13,902 bases of DNA from Parvibaculum sp. (GTDB lineage: Bacteria > Pseudomonadota > Alphaproteobacteria > Parvibaculales > Parvibaculaceae), in the NCBI GenBank assembly GCA_014359855.1, contig JACIYQ010000094.1, forward strand, positions 1 through 13,902. The letters are read 5' to 3'. A program made the translations under genes and the position numbers. Below, piece by piece: positions 7,344 through 13,844 of the stretch. Positions within the stretch are counted from its first letter, which is position 1, and each line of letters starts with the position of its first letter. The notes beneath the pieces were generated by a model. It worked only from the letters and a program-made list of their open reading frames with translations, ran no database searches and had not been told where the DNA came from.

Positions 7344-7419
7344 CCGGATGTCCGGAACCGGGGACAAGATTCTTCGTCCCCCCGCATCGGCATCCCCGTT
7401 TATCCCCGCACCGGGGATA
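7344..7419 (+). terminator. Cluster of three inverted repeats after trpC, possible transcription end
   Basis: CCGGA-TG-TCCGG is at 7344-7355. GGGGAC (7360-7365) pairs with GTCCCC (7376-7381) around a 10-base loop. TATCCCC-GCACC-GGGGATA is at 7401-7419 with a perfect 7-base stem. ATCCCCG also occurs twice in direct orientation (7392-7398 and 7402-7408). None is followed by a true T-run, so this is at most an atypical terminator for the trp operon. The structures could instead be operators. Confidence 0.35.
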
Positions 7420-7427
7420 TTCTCGCG

Positions 7428-7460
7428 ATATGTGACATTTCGGTGACGCTTCGATGACAG
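7428..7460 (-). promoter_or_regulatory. Three tandem 11-bp units resembling a reversed Pho box
   Basis: On the minus strand three 7-mers spaced exactly 11 bases apart read CTGTCAT (7454-7460), GCGTCAC (7443-7449) and ATGTCAC (7432-7438). The two linkers between them are both CGAA. The PhoB box is built from 11-bp units of CTGTCAT plus 4 bases, and the first unit is an exact match. The array ends 21 bases before the GNAT start codon and points away from it. No minus-strand gene lies in that direction, so repression of the GNAT-kdsA group, or coincidence, must be considered. Confidence 0.4.
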
Positions 7461-7481
7461 TCGGCCTTTTGGACGCCCAGA

Positions 7482-7991
7482 ATGACCTATGATATCCGCA
7501 CCTGCAAACCCACGGACGTCGAACGTTTCGCCGCCATCGAGAAGGCCGCGGGGACCTTGTTCGTGGAAGCGGGCTTGCCTGAAATCGCCTCCCATGAGCC
7601 CACCGACAGGGAGTTCATTGACGCCTCGGCGCGCGCCGGTGCCGTCTTCGTCGCGACGGCCGACGGCACGCCCGCCGGTTTCATTCTCTCGGCCCCGCTC
7701 GACCGTTCCATGCACATATATGAATTGTCCGTACACACCTCACATGGGCGCAAGGGGCTTGGTCGAAGGCTCATCGATGCCGTCTGCAGGCATGCCGACG
7801 ACAACGGCTACTCCGCGGTGACGCTATCGGCCTTTCGCGACCTTCCCTGGAACGGCCCTTTCTATGCGTCTTGCGGGTTCCGCGAGCTTGCCCGGCATGA
7901 GTGGACGCCTGCCCTGTTCCTCGCGCATTATCACGGGCAGGATAAGGGATTGCCTGTCGAGCGGCGCGGTTTCATGCGCAAAGACCTGTAA
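7482..7991 (+). CDS. GNAT-family N-acetyltransferase, substrate unknown
   Basis: Predicted cytoplasmic acetyl-CoA-dependent acyltransferase of 169 residues. The fold is supported by the central strand MHIYELSVHTSHGRKGLG, where Arg90-Lys-Gly-Leu-Gly94 matches the R-x-x-G-x-G/A pyrophosphate-binding loop. The later segment SAFRDLPWNGPFYASCGF is the motif-B region in which PFY and GF are typical of GNAT proteins. The substrate cannot be told from sequence. It has no resemblance strong enough to call RimI or an antibiotic-resistance enzyme. The ATG at 7482 has only a weak ribosome site. kdsA starts about 26 bases downstream, so the two are probably cotranscribed. Confidence 0.87.
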   Translation: MTYDIRTCKPTDVERFAAIEKAAGTLFVEAGLPEIASHEPTDREFIDASARAGAVFVATADGTPAGFILSAPLDRSMHIYELSVHTSHGRKGLGRRLIDAVCRHADDNGYSAVTLSAFRDLPWNGPFYASCGFRELARHEWTPALFLAHYHGQDKGLPVERRGFMRKDL

Positions 7992-8017
7992 ATTCTTCAC
8001 TGCCAACAAAGAAAGTG

Positions 8018-8875
8018 ATGCGGATCATGACCGTCCTCAAGCTTCCCAAATGGAACATGGCAATCGGCGATGGCGAGCCGCTTCTCTGCATTGCCGGCCT
8101 CAATGTTCTTGAGGACCTCGATCTCACGATTGCAACGGCGGAGCACCTTAAATCGGTGCTCGGCGAGCTGAAACTTCCCTTCATCTTCAAGGCAAGCTTC
8201 GACAAGGCGAACCGCTCCTCCATCAAGAGCTATCGTGGACCGGGCCTCAAGGACGGCCTCGCCATGCTTGCGGAAGTGAAGCAACGCTTCAACGTTCCGA
8301 TCTGCACCGACATCCACGAAGAGGCACAGGCCGAGGCCGTTGCCGAGGTTGCTGACCTCGTGCAGATACCGGCATTCCTCTGCCGTCAGACAGACCTCGT
8401 GGTCGCGGCCGCGCGAGCGACGCACAAGGCGGGCGGCCTGCTTCATGTGAAGAAGGGCCAGTTCCTCGCGCCCTGGGATTGCCGCAACATCCTTTCCAAG
8501 ATCGCGGAAGCGGCAGCACCCGGCATGACGATCCTCTGCGAGCGCGGCGCATCCTTCGGCTACAACAACCTCATCGTCGACATGCTCGCTTTCGACGAGA
8601 TGAAAAAGCTCGGCGCGCCGGTAACTATCGATGCGACGCATGCCGTTCAGCTTCCGGGCGCCGATCCGCGCACGCAAGGCGCATCGACGGGCGGGCGGCG
8701 CGATGGCGTTTCCGTGATCGCGAAAGCTGCCGTCGCGGCGGGTGCAAACGGTGTCTTCCTCGAGTTCCATCCGGAACCCGACAAGGCGCTTTGCGATGGG
8801 CCGAGCTGCCTTCCGCTTGATGGTGCGGCGAAGCTTTTCGCAAGCCTTAAGTCCATTCACGCGGCAGCGAACTGA
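8018..8875 (+). CDS. kdsA: 3-deoxy-8-phosphooctulonate (Kdo-8-P) synthase
   Basis: Condenses phosphoenolpyruvate with arabinose 5-phosphate to Kdo-8-phosphate, precursor of the Kdo that joins lipid A to the LPS core. The 285-residue protein shows FKASFDKANRSS (57-68), YRGPG (72-76), TDIHE (97-101), IPAFLCRQTDL, VKKGQF, CERGASFGYNN, DATHAVQ (His208) and FHPEPDKA followed by CDGPS (259-263). Asn29 in AGLNVLE replaces the metal-ligand Cys of metal-dependent enzymes, and CDGPS also marks the metal-independent E. coli-type class. Start codons GTG 8015, ATG 8018 and ATG 8027 all fit, and no strong ribosome site separates them. In many relatives kdsA sits between pyrG and eno, so its place before moaC is unusual. 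Confidence 0.95.
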   Translation: MRIMTVLKLPKWNMAIGDGEPLLCIAGLNVLEDLDLTIATAEHLKSVLGELKLPFIFKASFDKANRSSIKSYRGPGLKDGLAMLAEVKQRFNVPICTDIHEEAQAEAVAEVADLVQIPAFLCRQTDLVVAAARATHKAGGLLHVKKGQFLAPWDCRNILSKIAEAAAPGMTILCERGASFGYNNLIVDMLAFDEMKKLGAPVTIDATHAVQLPGADPRTQGASTGGRRDGVSVIAKAAVAAGANGVFLEFHPEPDKALCDGPSCLPLDGAAKLFASLKSIHAAAN

Positions 8876-8911
8876 CGAGCGGAACTTCGGCTCCGGGAAA
8901 GGAAGACGCGC

Positions 8912-9397
8912 GTGGCAACGAAAAAAAGGCTGACGCATCTCGATGAGAAAGGCGCGGCCCGCATGGTGGACGTGTCGGAAAAGCCCGTCACGTCACGCAG
9001 CGCGACGGCCAAGGGCCGCATCACGATGAAAGCGTCGACGTTGAAGCTCATTCTCGATGATGGCCTGAAGAAAGGGAACGCACTCGAAGTCGCCCGGCTT
9101 GCGGGCATCATGGCGGCGAAGAAGACGTCGGACCTCATTCCGCTTTGCCACCCCCTCGCCATCTCGAAAGTCGAAGTCGATCTCCGGCCCGACAAAAAGA
9201 CGAACTCGGTCGAGGTGGAAGCGACGGTGAAAGTTGCCGGACAGACGGGCGTCGAAATGGAAGCGCTTACGGCGGTCAGCGTCGCCTGTCTCACGCTTTA
9301 CGACATGGCGAAGGCCGTCGATCGCGGAATGAAGATCGGTGATATCAGGCTCACGGAAAAATCGGGCGGAAAGTCGGGCGACTACAAGGCGAAATAA
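8912..9397 (+). CDS. moaC: Cyclic pyranopterin monophosphate synthase
   Basis: Works with MoaA to turn GTP into cyclic pyranopterin monophosphate, the first stage of molybdenum-cofactor synthesis. The length of 161 residues equals E. coli MoaC, and the active-site residues are in register: Lys54, His80 in LCHPL, Glu115 and Glu117 in GVEMEALTA, Asp131 and Lys134 in YDMAKA, followed by MKIGDIRLTEKSGGKSG. The start is GTG at 8912, with AAGGAAG about 8 bases upstream. It lies 36 bases after kdsA and 3 bases before moeA, so it is clearly part of the same transcription unit as moeA. Confidence 0.96.
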   Translation: MATKKRLTHLDEKGAARMVDVSEKPVTSRSATAKGRITMKASTLKLILDDGLKKGNALEVARLAGIMAAKKTSDLIPLCHPLAISKVEVDLRPDKKTNSVEVEATVKVAGQTGVEMEALTAVSVACLTLYDMAKAVDRGMKIGDIRLTEKSGGKSGDYKAK

Positions 9398-9400
9398 CCG

Positions 9401-10612
9401 ATGGCACAAAAACCTCTTCTGCCGGTCGAGGAAGCGCGAGCGCGCATTCTGGCAACGCTGCACACCACATCCGTCGAGACGGTTCCGTTGTCTCGGGCGC
9501 TTGGCCGTGTACTTGCCGAAGAAGCGATAGCGCGGCGTACGCAACCGCCCGCCGATCTTTCCGCGATGGATGGCTACGCCGTCAGGGCTTCCGACGTTGT
9601 CTCCGTCCCTGCGCGCCTTACGGTTGTCGGCAACGTGCCTGCCGGCAGCTTCCATTCCGGCCAACTCAACGAAGGTCAGGCCGTTCGCATCTTCACGGGC
9701 GCCGCACTCCCGCGCGGAGCGGACACGATCGTCATTCAGGAAGACACCGACCGCGAGGGCGATGTTGTCGTCGTGAAGGAAGCTGCGGCTGCCGGGCAGC
9801 ATGTCCGCGTGTGCGGCCTCGATTTCCGCACGGGCGATGCGGGCATGCCTGCGGGCCGCAAGTTATCGCCCGCCGATATTGCCTTTGCCGCCGCCATGAA
9901 TCTCGCAACGCTCAGCGTTCACAAGCGGCCTGTCATCGCCTTCTTCTCGACCGGCGACGAGCTCGTGCCGCCGGGAACGGAGCCCGGACCGAACCAGATC
10001 GTTTCGTCGAACAATGACGGGCTTGCCGCTCTCATCCTCGAAGCGGGCGGCGTGCCGCTCGACCTCGGCATTGCACCGGATCGCACAGGCGCCATTCGCG
10101 ATGCGGCGGAACGCGCACGCGATGCCGACATGCTGGTGACGCTTGGCGGCGCCTCCGTCGGCGAGCACGATCTCGTCCGCGAAGCGCTTACGCCCCTTGG
10201 CCTCGATATCGATTTCTGGAAGATCGCCATGCGGCCGGGCAAGCCTCTGGTGTATGGCTCTCTCAACGGCAAGCCGATGATGGGACTGCCCGGTAACCCT
10301 GTGTCGGCTTATGTCTGCGCAATGCTTTTCCTCAAACCTGCCATACAGCGCATGCAGGGCGGCGACAGCGCGCTTCACACCACCCTCGCCCGCCTCGGCC
10401 GCGACCTGCCCGCCAACGGATCGCGCGAGGACTATGTCCGCGCCGGCCTCGATCACATTCACGGTGAGCTTCCCGTGGCGACGCCCTTCGAACTCCAGGA
10501 CAGTTCCATGCTTTCGATCCTGGCGGATGCCGGCTGCCTCATCATCCGCGCCCCCGGCGCCGAAGCCATGAAGGCTGGTGGCATCGTGACCGTCCTGCCC
10601 CTCCGCACCTGA
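9401..10612 (+). CDS. moeA: Molybdopterin molybdenumtransferase
   Basis: Inserts molybdate into adenylylated molybdopterin, the last general step of molybdenum-cofactor synthesis. The 403-residue product matches MoeA length. Visible motifs are SAMDGYAV (54-61), VRIFTGAALPRGAD (95-108), FSTGDEL (182-188), the MoCF-domain loop GGASVGEHD (249-257), MRPGKP (277-282) and GLPGNPVS (295-302), with a C-terminal MoeA domain IV. The E. coli loop reads GGVSVGEAD, a conservative difference. The ATG follows moaC by 3 bases with AAGG upstream. moeA ends just before the lexA promoter. Confidence 0.96.
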   Translation: MAQKPLLPVEEARARILATLHTTSVETVPLSRALGRVLAEEAIARRTQPPADLSAMDGYAVRASDVVSVPARLTVVGNVPAGSFHSGQLNEGQAVRIFTGAALPRGADTIVIQEDTDREGDVVVVKEAAAAGQHVRVCGLDFRTGDAGMPAGRKLSPADIAFAAAMNLATLSVHKRPVIAFFSTGDELVPPGTEPGPNQIVSSNNDGLAALILEAGGVPLDLGIAPDRTGAIRDAAERARDADMLVTLGGASVGEHDLVREALTPLGLDIDFWKIAMRPGKPLVYGSLNGKPMMGLPGNPVSAYVCAMLFLKPAIQRMQGGDSALHTTLARLGRDLPANGSREDYVRAGLDHIHGELPVATPFELQDSSMLSILADAGCLIIRAPGAEAMKAGGIVTVLPLRT

Positions 10613-10613
10613 C

Positions 10614-10622
10614 TTATCCACA
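10614..10622 (+). promoter_or_regulatory. Perfect DnaA box TTATCCACA upstream of lexA
   Basis: The 9-mer equals the strong DnaA-box consensus. It starts 2 bases after the moeA stop codon and lies 7 bases before the -35 of lexA. A single box does not make an origin. It could bring DnaA control to lexA or be chance. Confidence 0.5.
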
Positions 10623-10629
10623 ATTACGC

Positions 10630-10665
10630 TTGACACACCCACGAGAACCAAACTAGAACAAGCCC
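10630..10665 (+). promoter_or_regulatory. lexA promoter
   Basis: A perfect -35 TTGACA (10630-10635) is followed after 18 bases by TAGAAC (10654-10659) as the -10, which overlaps the SOS box. The start would be near 10666, giving a leader of about 60 bases. LexA bound to the box would cover the -10, as expected for autorepression. Confidence 0.6.
10645..10659 (+). promoter_or_regulatory. SOS box (LexA operator) GAAC-N7-GAAC
   Basis: GAAC at 10645-10648 and 10656-10659 are separated by exactly 7 bases. This is the direct-repeat operator known for alphaproteobacterial LexA, unlike the palindromic CTGT-N8-ACAG of E. coli. Its overlap with the -10 of lexA indicates negative autoregulation. Confidence 0.85.
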
Positions 10666-10669
10666 AAGT

Positions 10670-10684
10670 GTTTTTGTTTTGTTC
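10670..10684 (-). promoter_or_regulatory. Imperfect second SOS box
   Basis: The plus strand reads GTTT (10670-10673), 7 bases, then GTTC (10681-10684), which is GAAC-N7-AAAC on the minus strand. It has one mismatch to the alphaproteobacterial box and sits 10 bases downstream of the perfect one. It could be an auxiliary LexA site. The T-rich run makes chance possible. Confidence 0.35.
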
Positions 10685-10727
10685 CTAGGGCCAGCGGGCC
10701 CCGAAGCAGACGGAGGGGCCAGGGCCT

Positions 10728-11441
10728 ATGCTGACGCGCAAGCAACATGAACTGCTGATGTTCATCCATGAGCGGATCAAAGAGGGCGGCGTTTCTCCCA
10801 GCTTCGACGAGATGAAGGATGCGCTGGATCTCCGTTCTAAATCCGGCATTCACCGGCTCATTACGGCGCTCGAAGAGCGCGGCTTCATCCGGCGCCTGCC
10901 CCATCGGGCGCGCGCCCTCGAAATTCTCAAGCTTCCCGAGGCGGCCTCGCCAAGCCTCGCCATATCGCGCGGCAGGGGCTTTTCGCCCAGCGTCATCGAA
11001 GGCGGCGCCCGTCCGAAGCAGACGAGTCGCGACCTCGCGCCTGCGCGCGAGTCGGGCGACACGATGACGCTTTCGGTGATGGGCCGCATCGCCGCCGGCA
11101 CGCCGATCGAGGCACTGCAGGAAGAAAGCCATCAGGTCAGCGTACCGCTTACGCTTCTCGGTTCGGGCGAACACTATGCACTCGAGGTCAAAGGCGACTC
11201 GATGATCGAAGCCGGCATTCTCGACGGCGACACGGTACTCATCCAGCGTTGTGACACAGCGACGAGCGGCGACATCGTGGTCGCGCTTGTGGATGGCTAC
11301 GAGGCAACGTTGAAGCGGCTTCGCAAGAAGGGTGACTCGATCGCGCTCGAAGCTGCGAACCCGGCTTACGAGACCCGCATCTTCGGTCCTGATCGCGTCA
11401 AGGTTCAGGGCAAGCTGGTCGGCCTGTTGCGCCGTTACTGA
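10728..11441 (+). CDS. lexA: LexA repressor (SOS regulator, self-cleaving)
   Basis: Represses DNA-damage genes and is inactivated when RecA filaments trigger self-cleavage. The 237-residue product has an N-terminal winged-helix DNA-binding domain (1-68: LTRKQHELLMFI, then PSFDEM and SKSGIHRLITALEERGFI), a long linker to about residue 110, and a C-terminal S24 peptidase domain. The cleavage bond is Ala123-Gly124 in GRIAAGTP. The catalytic dyad is Ser158 in KGDSMIEAGI and Lys196 in YEATLKRL. The linker is longer than in 202-residue E. coli LexA, as is usual in alphaproteobacteria. The ATG has GGAGGGG about 10 bases upstream. The gene is transcribed from its own SOS-box promoter and overlaps comEC tail to tail. 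Confidence 0.97.
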   Translation: MLTRKQHELLMFIHERIKEGGVSPSFDEMKDALDLRSKSGIHRLITALEERGFIRRLPHRARALEILKLPEAASPSLAISRGRGFSPSVIEGGARPKQTSRDLAPARESGDTMTLSVMGRIAAGTPIEALQEESHQVSVPLTLLGSGEHYALEVKGDSMIEAGILDGDTVLIQRCDTATSGDIVVALVDGYEATLKRLRKKGDSIALEAANPAYETRIFGPDRVKVQGKLVGLLRRY

Positions 11442-13552
11442 CGATCCCGGCTTCTCTGGACCCATGGCCGCTCCCCGCGCAGCTCGCGCGCCGTGTGAAT
11501 GCGGAAGGCACCGTCCGGCGCGAGCGTGATCGCCGTTGCGCCGTTCCGCCAAAAGAAGAAATAGTCGAGCAACAGCCGCGCCGAACATTCGTTTCGAATG
11601 CGGCGCGGAACAGGAACTACGGCGGCAACGATATCGGCTTTCTCACAATCCTCGACGACTGCTGCAAGGCTTGATGGAAATGCGACGACCGGGCGGCCCT
11701 CCTCCCGGTAGACACATCCGCCTTGATCGCAACCGACGAATTCCGAGCGTGCAACCTCTCGCACCGTCCTCGTATCTCCCTCGTAACGCAGCCATTGCTC
11801 CGCCGTGTAGGAAGGTCGCGTTGCGGTGAGAGCGAGATTTCCGTCCGCGGTGCGTACGGCAAAAAGCGCGGCGTCCCGATCGATCAGTATGTCGGGCGGC
11901 GTACCACTCCCCCAGAGACTAAGACCAACCGCGATAGGGACAAGCCCCGCGTAGCGCCAGTTCGCCCGCCACAGTGTCAGCCACAATGCCCCGAGCACGG
12001 CGACCACGAGAGCCGAGAGCGGTGCGGCGGGTACGAGCCGATCCGCGCCCTGCCAGGCCGCCACTTCGTGCGCGACGGCGAGCATGCCGTCGACGCCCTT
12101 CCCCATGAGCCAGAGAGCCGGGCCGTCGAGCCCGAAGGGCATCAGCAGCAAGGCAAGCAGCGCCATTGGCATCACGACGATGCCGACGATGGGCATCGCG
12201 GCCATGTTGCCCGCAAGGCCATAGATCGCAATGCGGTTGAAATGAAACGCCGCGATGACGCCTGTTGCCGTTCCGGCGACGATACTCGTCGATGCGATAC
12301 CGAGGATGTAAGCGATGCCGCGCGATGCCGCCGCTTCGAGCCCTGCGGCGCGGGGCCTCGACGACCACCTGCGCACCGGCTCGCTTTCATAGAATGCGAT
12401 GAGCGCAATCACGGCCGCGAACGACATCTGAAAGCTCGCGCCGATCAGGCTTTCCGGCCGCCACACCAGAATGGCGGTCGCCGCCAGCATCACATTCCGC
12501 ATACTGAGGGCGGGCCTGTCGAGCAGCACGGCCAGAAACATCAGACAGATCATGATCCATGCGCGTTGCGTCGCGACGGCCCCACCCGATATCAGCAGGT
12601 AGAAGGTCGCACCGAGGATGGCGACGGCCGCCGCCCATTTCTTGACCGGGTACCGGAGCGCCAGTCCCGGCAGCAGCACCAGAAAGGTCCGCGCCACCCA
12701 AAAAAGGGAGCCCGCGAACAGAACCATGTGAAGACCCGAAATCGAGAGCACGTGGTAGATGCCTGCCGCCCGCAGATCAGCGGAAACTTCGTCGGGAATA
12801 CTTGCCCGCTCGCCGGCGACCAGGGCCGCGGCCACGGCGCCGCTCGTACCGCCGATCCGCGTACGCATGCGCTCGCCGATTTTCATACGGAGTACCGTCA
12901 GCAGTTCTCCAGCGCCTGAAGGCGGCGCTATCTCTTCGGGGGCCGTATAGGCAAACCCCACGGCCCCTATCGACGAGAACCAGGCCTGCCGCGCGAAGTC
13001 GAAACCGTTCGGCAAGACCGGTTCCGGCGGAGGCATGAGGCGCGCCCTCAACCTCACCTCCGCCCCCGGCCGCAAGGCCGCATCGCGCAGCCTGACGTTC
13101 AGCCTTACCTTTGCCGGCAAGCGCTCGGGTGGCAGCCCCGCAAACGACACAGGTGCGAGCACAGCCGATAGAGCGCCGGTCTCTGTCCTCTCGGCCGAGA
13201 GGACAAGGCCCACGAACTCTCCGGACATTGGCTGCTCCAGAACGGGCGCCGCCACGGAATGGAAACGCAACACCGCCGCCACAAGGCCGATAGAGACGCA
13301 TAGGAGCGCCATCGAGACCGGCCCGGAGAGAGGCCGGTGCCTTGTCCGCCAGGCGAGGACCGCCGCGAACGGTGGCGGAAGAATCGCTACCCAGAGGGAG
13401 GGCTCGAAATCCAGACCGAAATAGAACGCAATACCTGCCCCCATGAAGACCGGTATCCAGAGAAACAGCCGGTCGTTATCGGCGGCATAGGAAGCCCGTA
13501 GCCAGGAAGCGCAGGCGCCAGATGCCTCGCGGCTTCCTGTCATCAGCCTCAT
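11435..13552 (-). CDS. comEC: ComEC/Rec2-family DNA-uptake channel protein
   Basis: Polytopic inner-membrane protein of the family that passes single-stranded DNA into the cell in natural transformation. From the ATG at 13552 it has 705 residues: N-terminal membrane segments (LFLWIPVFMGAGIAFYF onward), a DUF4131-like soluble domain, then the competence domain marked by ALVAGERASIP and GIYHVLSISGLHM, followed by about 7-8 helices. The C-terminal part after SLWGSG is soluble and in the position of the metallo-beta-lactamase domain, but it lacks an H-x-H-x-D-H motif and ends RGERPW. Start is uncertain: TTG 13627, GTG 13591 and ATG 13543 are also in frame, and AGGAGG on the minus strand at 13642-13647 lies 14 bases from the TTG. 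Whether this organism is competent is unknown. Confidence 0.92.
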   Translation of the reverse strand: MRLMTGSREASGACASWLRASYAADNDRLFLWIPVFMGAGIAFYFGLDFEPSLWVAILPPPFAAVLAWRTRHRPLSGPVSMALLCVSIGLVAAVLRFHSVAAPVLEQPMSGEFVGLVLSAERTETGALSAVLAPVSFAGLPPERLPAKVRLNVRLRDAALRPGAEVRLRARLMPPPEPVLPNGFDFARQAWFSSIGAVGFAYTAPEEIAPPSGAGELLTVLRMKIGERMRTRIGGTSGAVAAALVAGERASIPDEVSADLRAAGIYHVLSISGLHMVLFAGSLFWVARTFLVLLPGLALRYPVKKWAAAVAILGATFYLLISGGAVATQRAWIMICLMFLAVLLDRPALSMRNVMLAATAILVWRPESLIGASFQMSFAAVIALIAFYESEPVRRWSSRPRAAGLEAAASRGIAYILGIASTSIVAGTATGVIAAFHFNRIAIYGLAGNMAAMPIVGIVVMPMALLALLLMPFGLDGPALWLMGKGVDGMLAVAHEVAAWQGADRLVPAAPLSALVVAVLGALWLTLWRANWRYAGLVPIAVGLSLWGSGTPPDILIDRDAALFAVRTADGNLALTATRPSYTAEQWLRYEGDTRTVREVARSEFVGCDQGGCVYREEGRPVVAFPSSLAAVVEDCEKADIVAAVVPVPRRIRNECSARLLLDYFFFWRNGATAITLAPDGAFRIHTARELRGERPWVQRSRDRQ

Positions 13553-13631
13553 AAACGCGGGCCGCCAGCGCCCGCCTGCCGCGATCGTCACATAGCCCCC
13601 CAGGCCGGATGTCCGAAAGCCGCTCAAACCC

Positions 13632-13650
13632 GTTAGGACTTCCTCCTAAC
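13632..13650. repeat. Perfect inverted repeat GTTAGGA-N5-TCCTAAC between comEC and gltX
   Basis: Seven-base arms (13632-13638 and 13644-13650) have a 5-base centre. On the minus strand the second half of AGGAGG falls in the loop and the first half in the stem. In comEC mRNA this hairpin would therefore hide the only strong Shine-Dalgarno sequence nearby. As DNA it could be an operator between divergent genes. Confidence 0.45.
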
Positions 13651-13682
13651 CCTATCGCCTCAAACGCTTTTTTGCGTGGTTT

Positions 13683-13700
13683 GCCCGGCATATTTCGGGC
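13683..13700. repeat. Hairpin GCCCG-N8-CGGGC in the comEC-gltX gap
   Basis: Five-base arms at 13683-13687 and 13696-13700 enclose GCATATTT. It is upstream of both divergent genes. No function can be assigned. Confidence 0.25.
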
Positions 13701-13736
13701 TTACGCTGCGTTGCCGCGATGTGCTAGAAATCCCTG
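13701..13736 (+). promoter_or_regulatory. Candidate gltX promoter
   Basis: TTACGC (13701-13706) lies 18 bases before TAGAAA (13725-13730), which is preceded by TGC, an extended -10 pattern. The leader would be about 110 bases. CATAAT at 13767-13772 is an alternative -10, but it has no good -35. The comEC promoter on the other strand was not identified. Confidence 0.35.
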
Positions 13737-13844
13737 CCCCGCAGCGGACCTTCAAGGCGTCATTGCCATAATCCGGGTCAAAGCTTGCCAACATTTCTTG
13801 GAGTTGCCTAGCCGTGCGGCTGCGGAGCCGGATCGCAGGAGATC

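Noticed and set aside
7325..7481. An integration or recombination site between trpC and the GNAT gene
   Set aside because: There is no tRNA end, integrase, target-site duplication or change in codon use in the genes that follow.
10614..10727. A replication origin near lexA
   Set aside because: Only one DnaA box is present, with no AT-rich unwinding region, no box cluster and no origin-linked genes.
11723..12919. A 398-codon plus-strand frame opposite comEC
   Set aside because: It has low-complexity Arg/His/Pro/Gln composition and no recognisable motif. The ComEC reading on the other strand has conserved family motifs.
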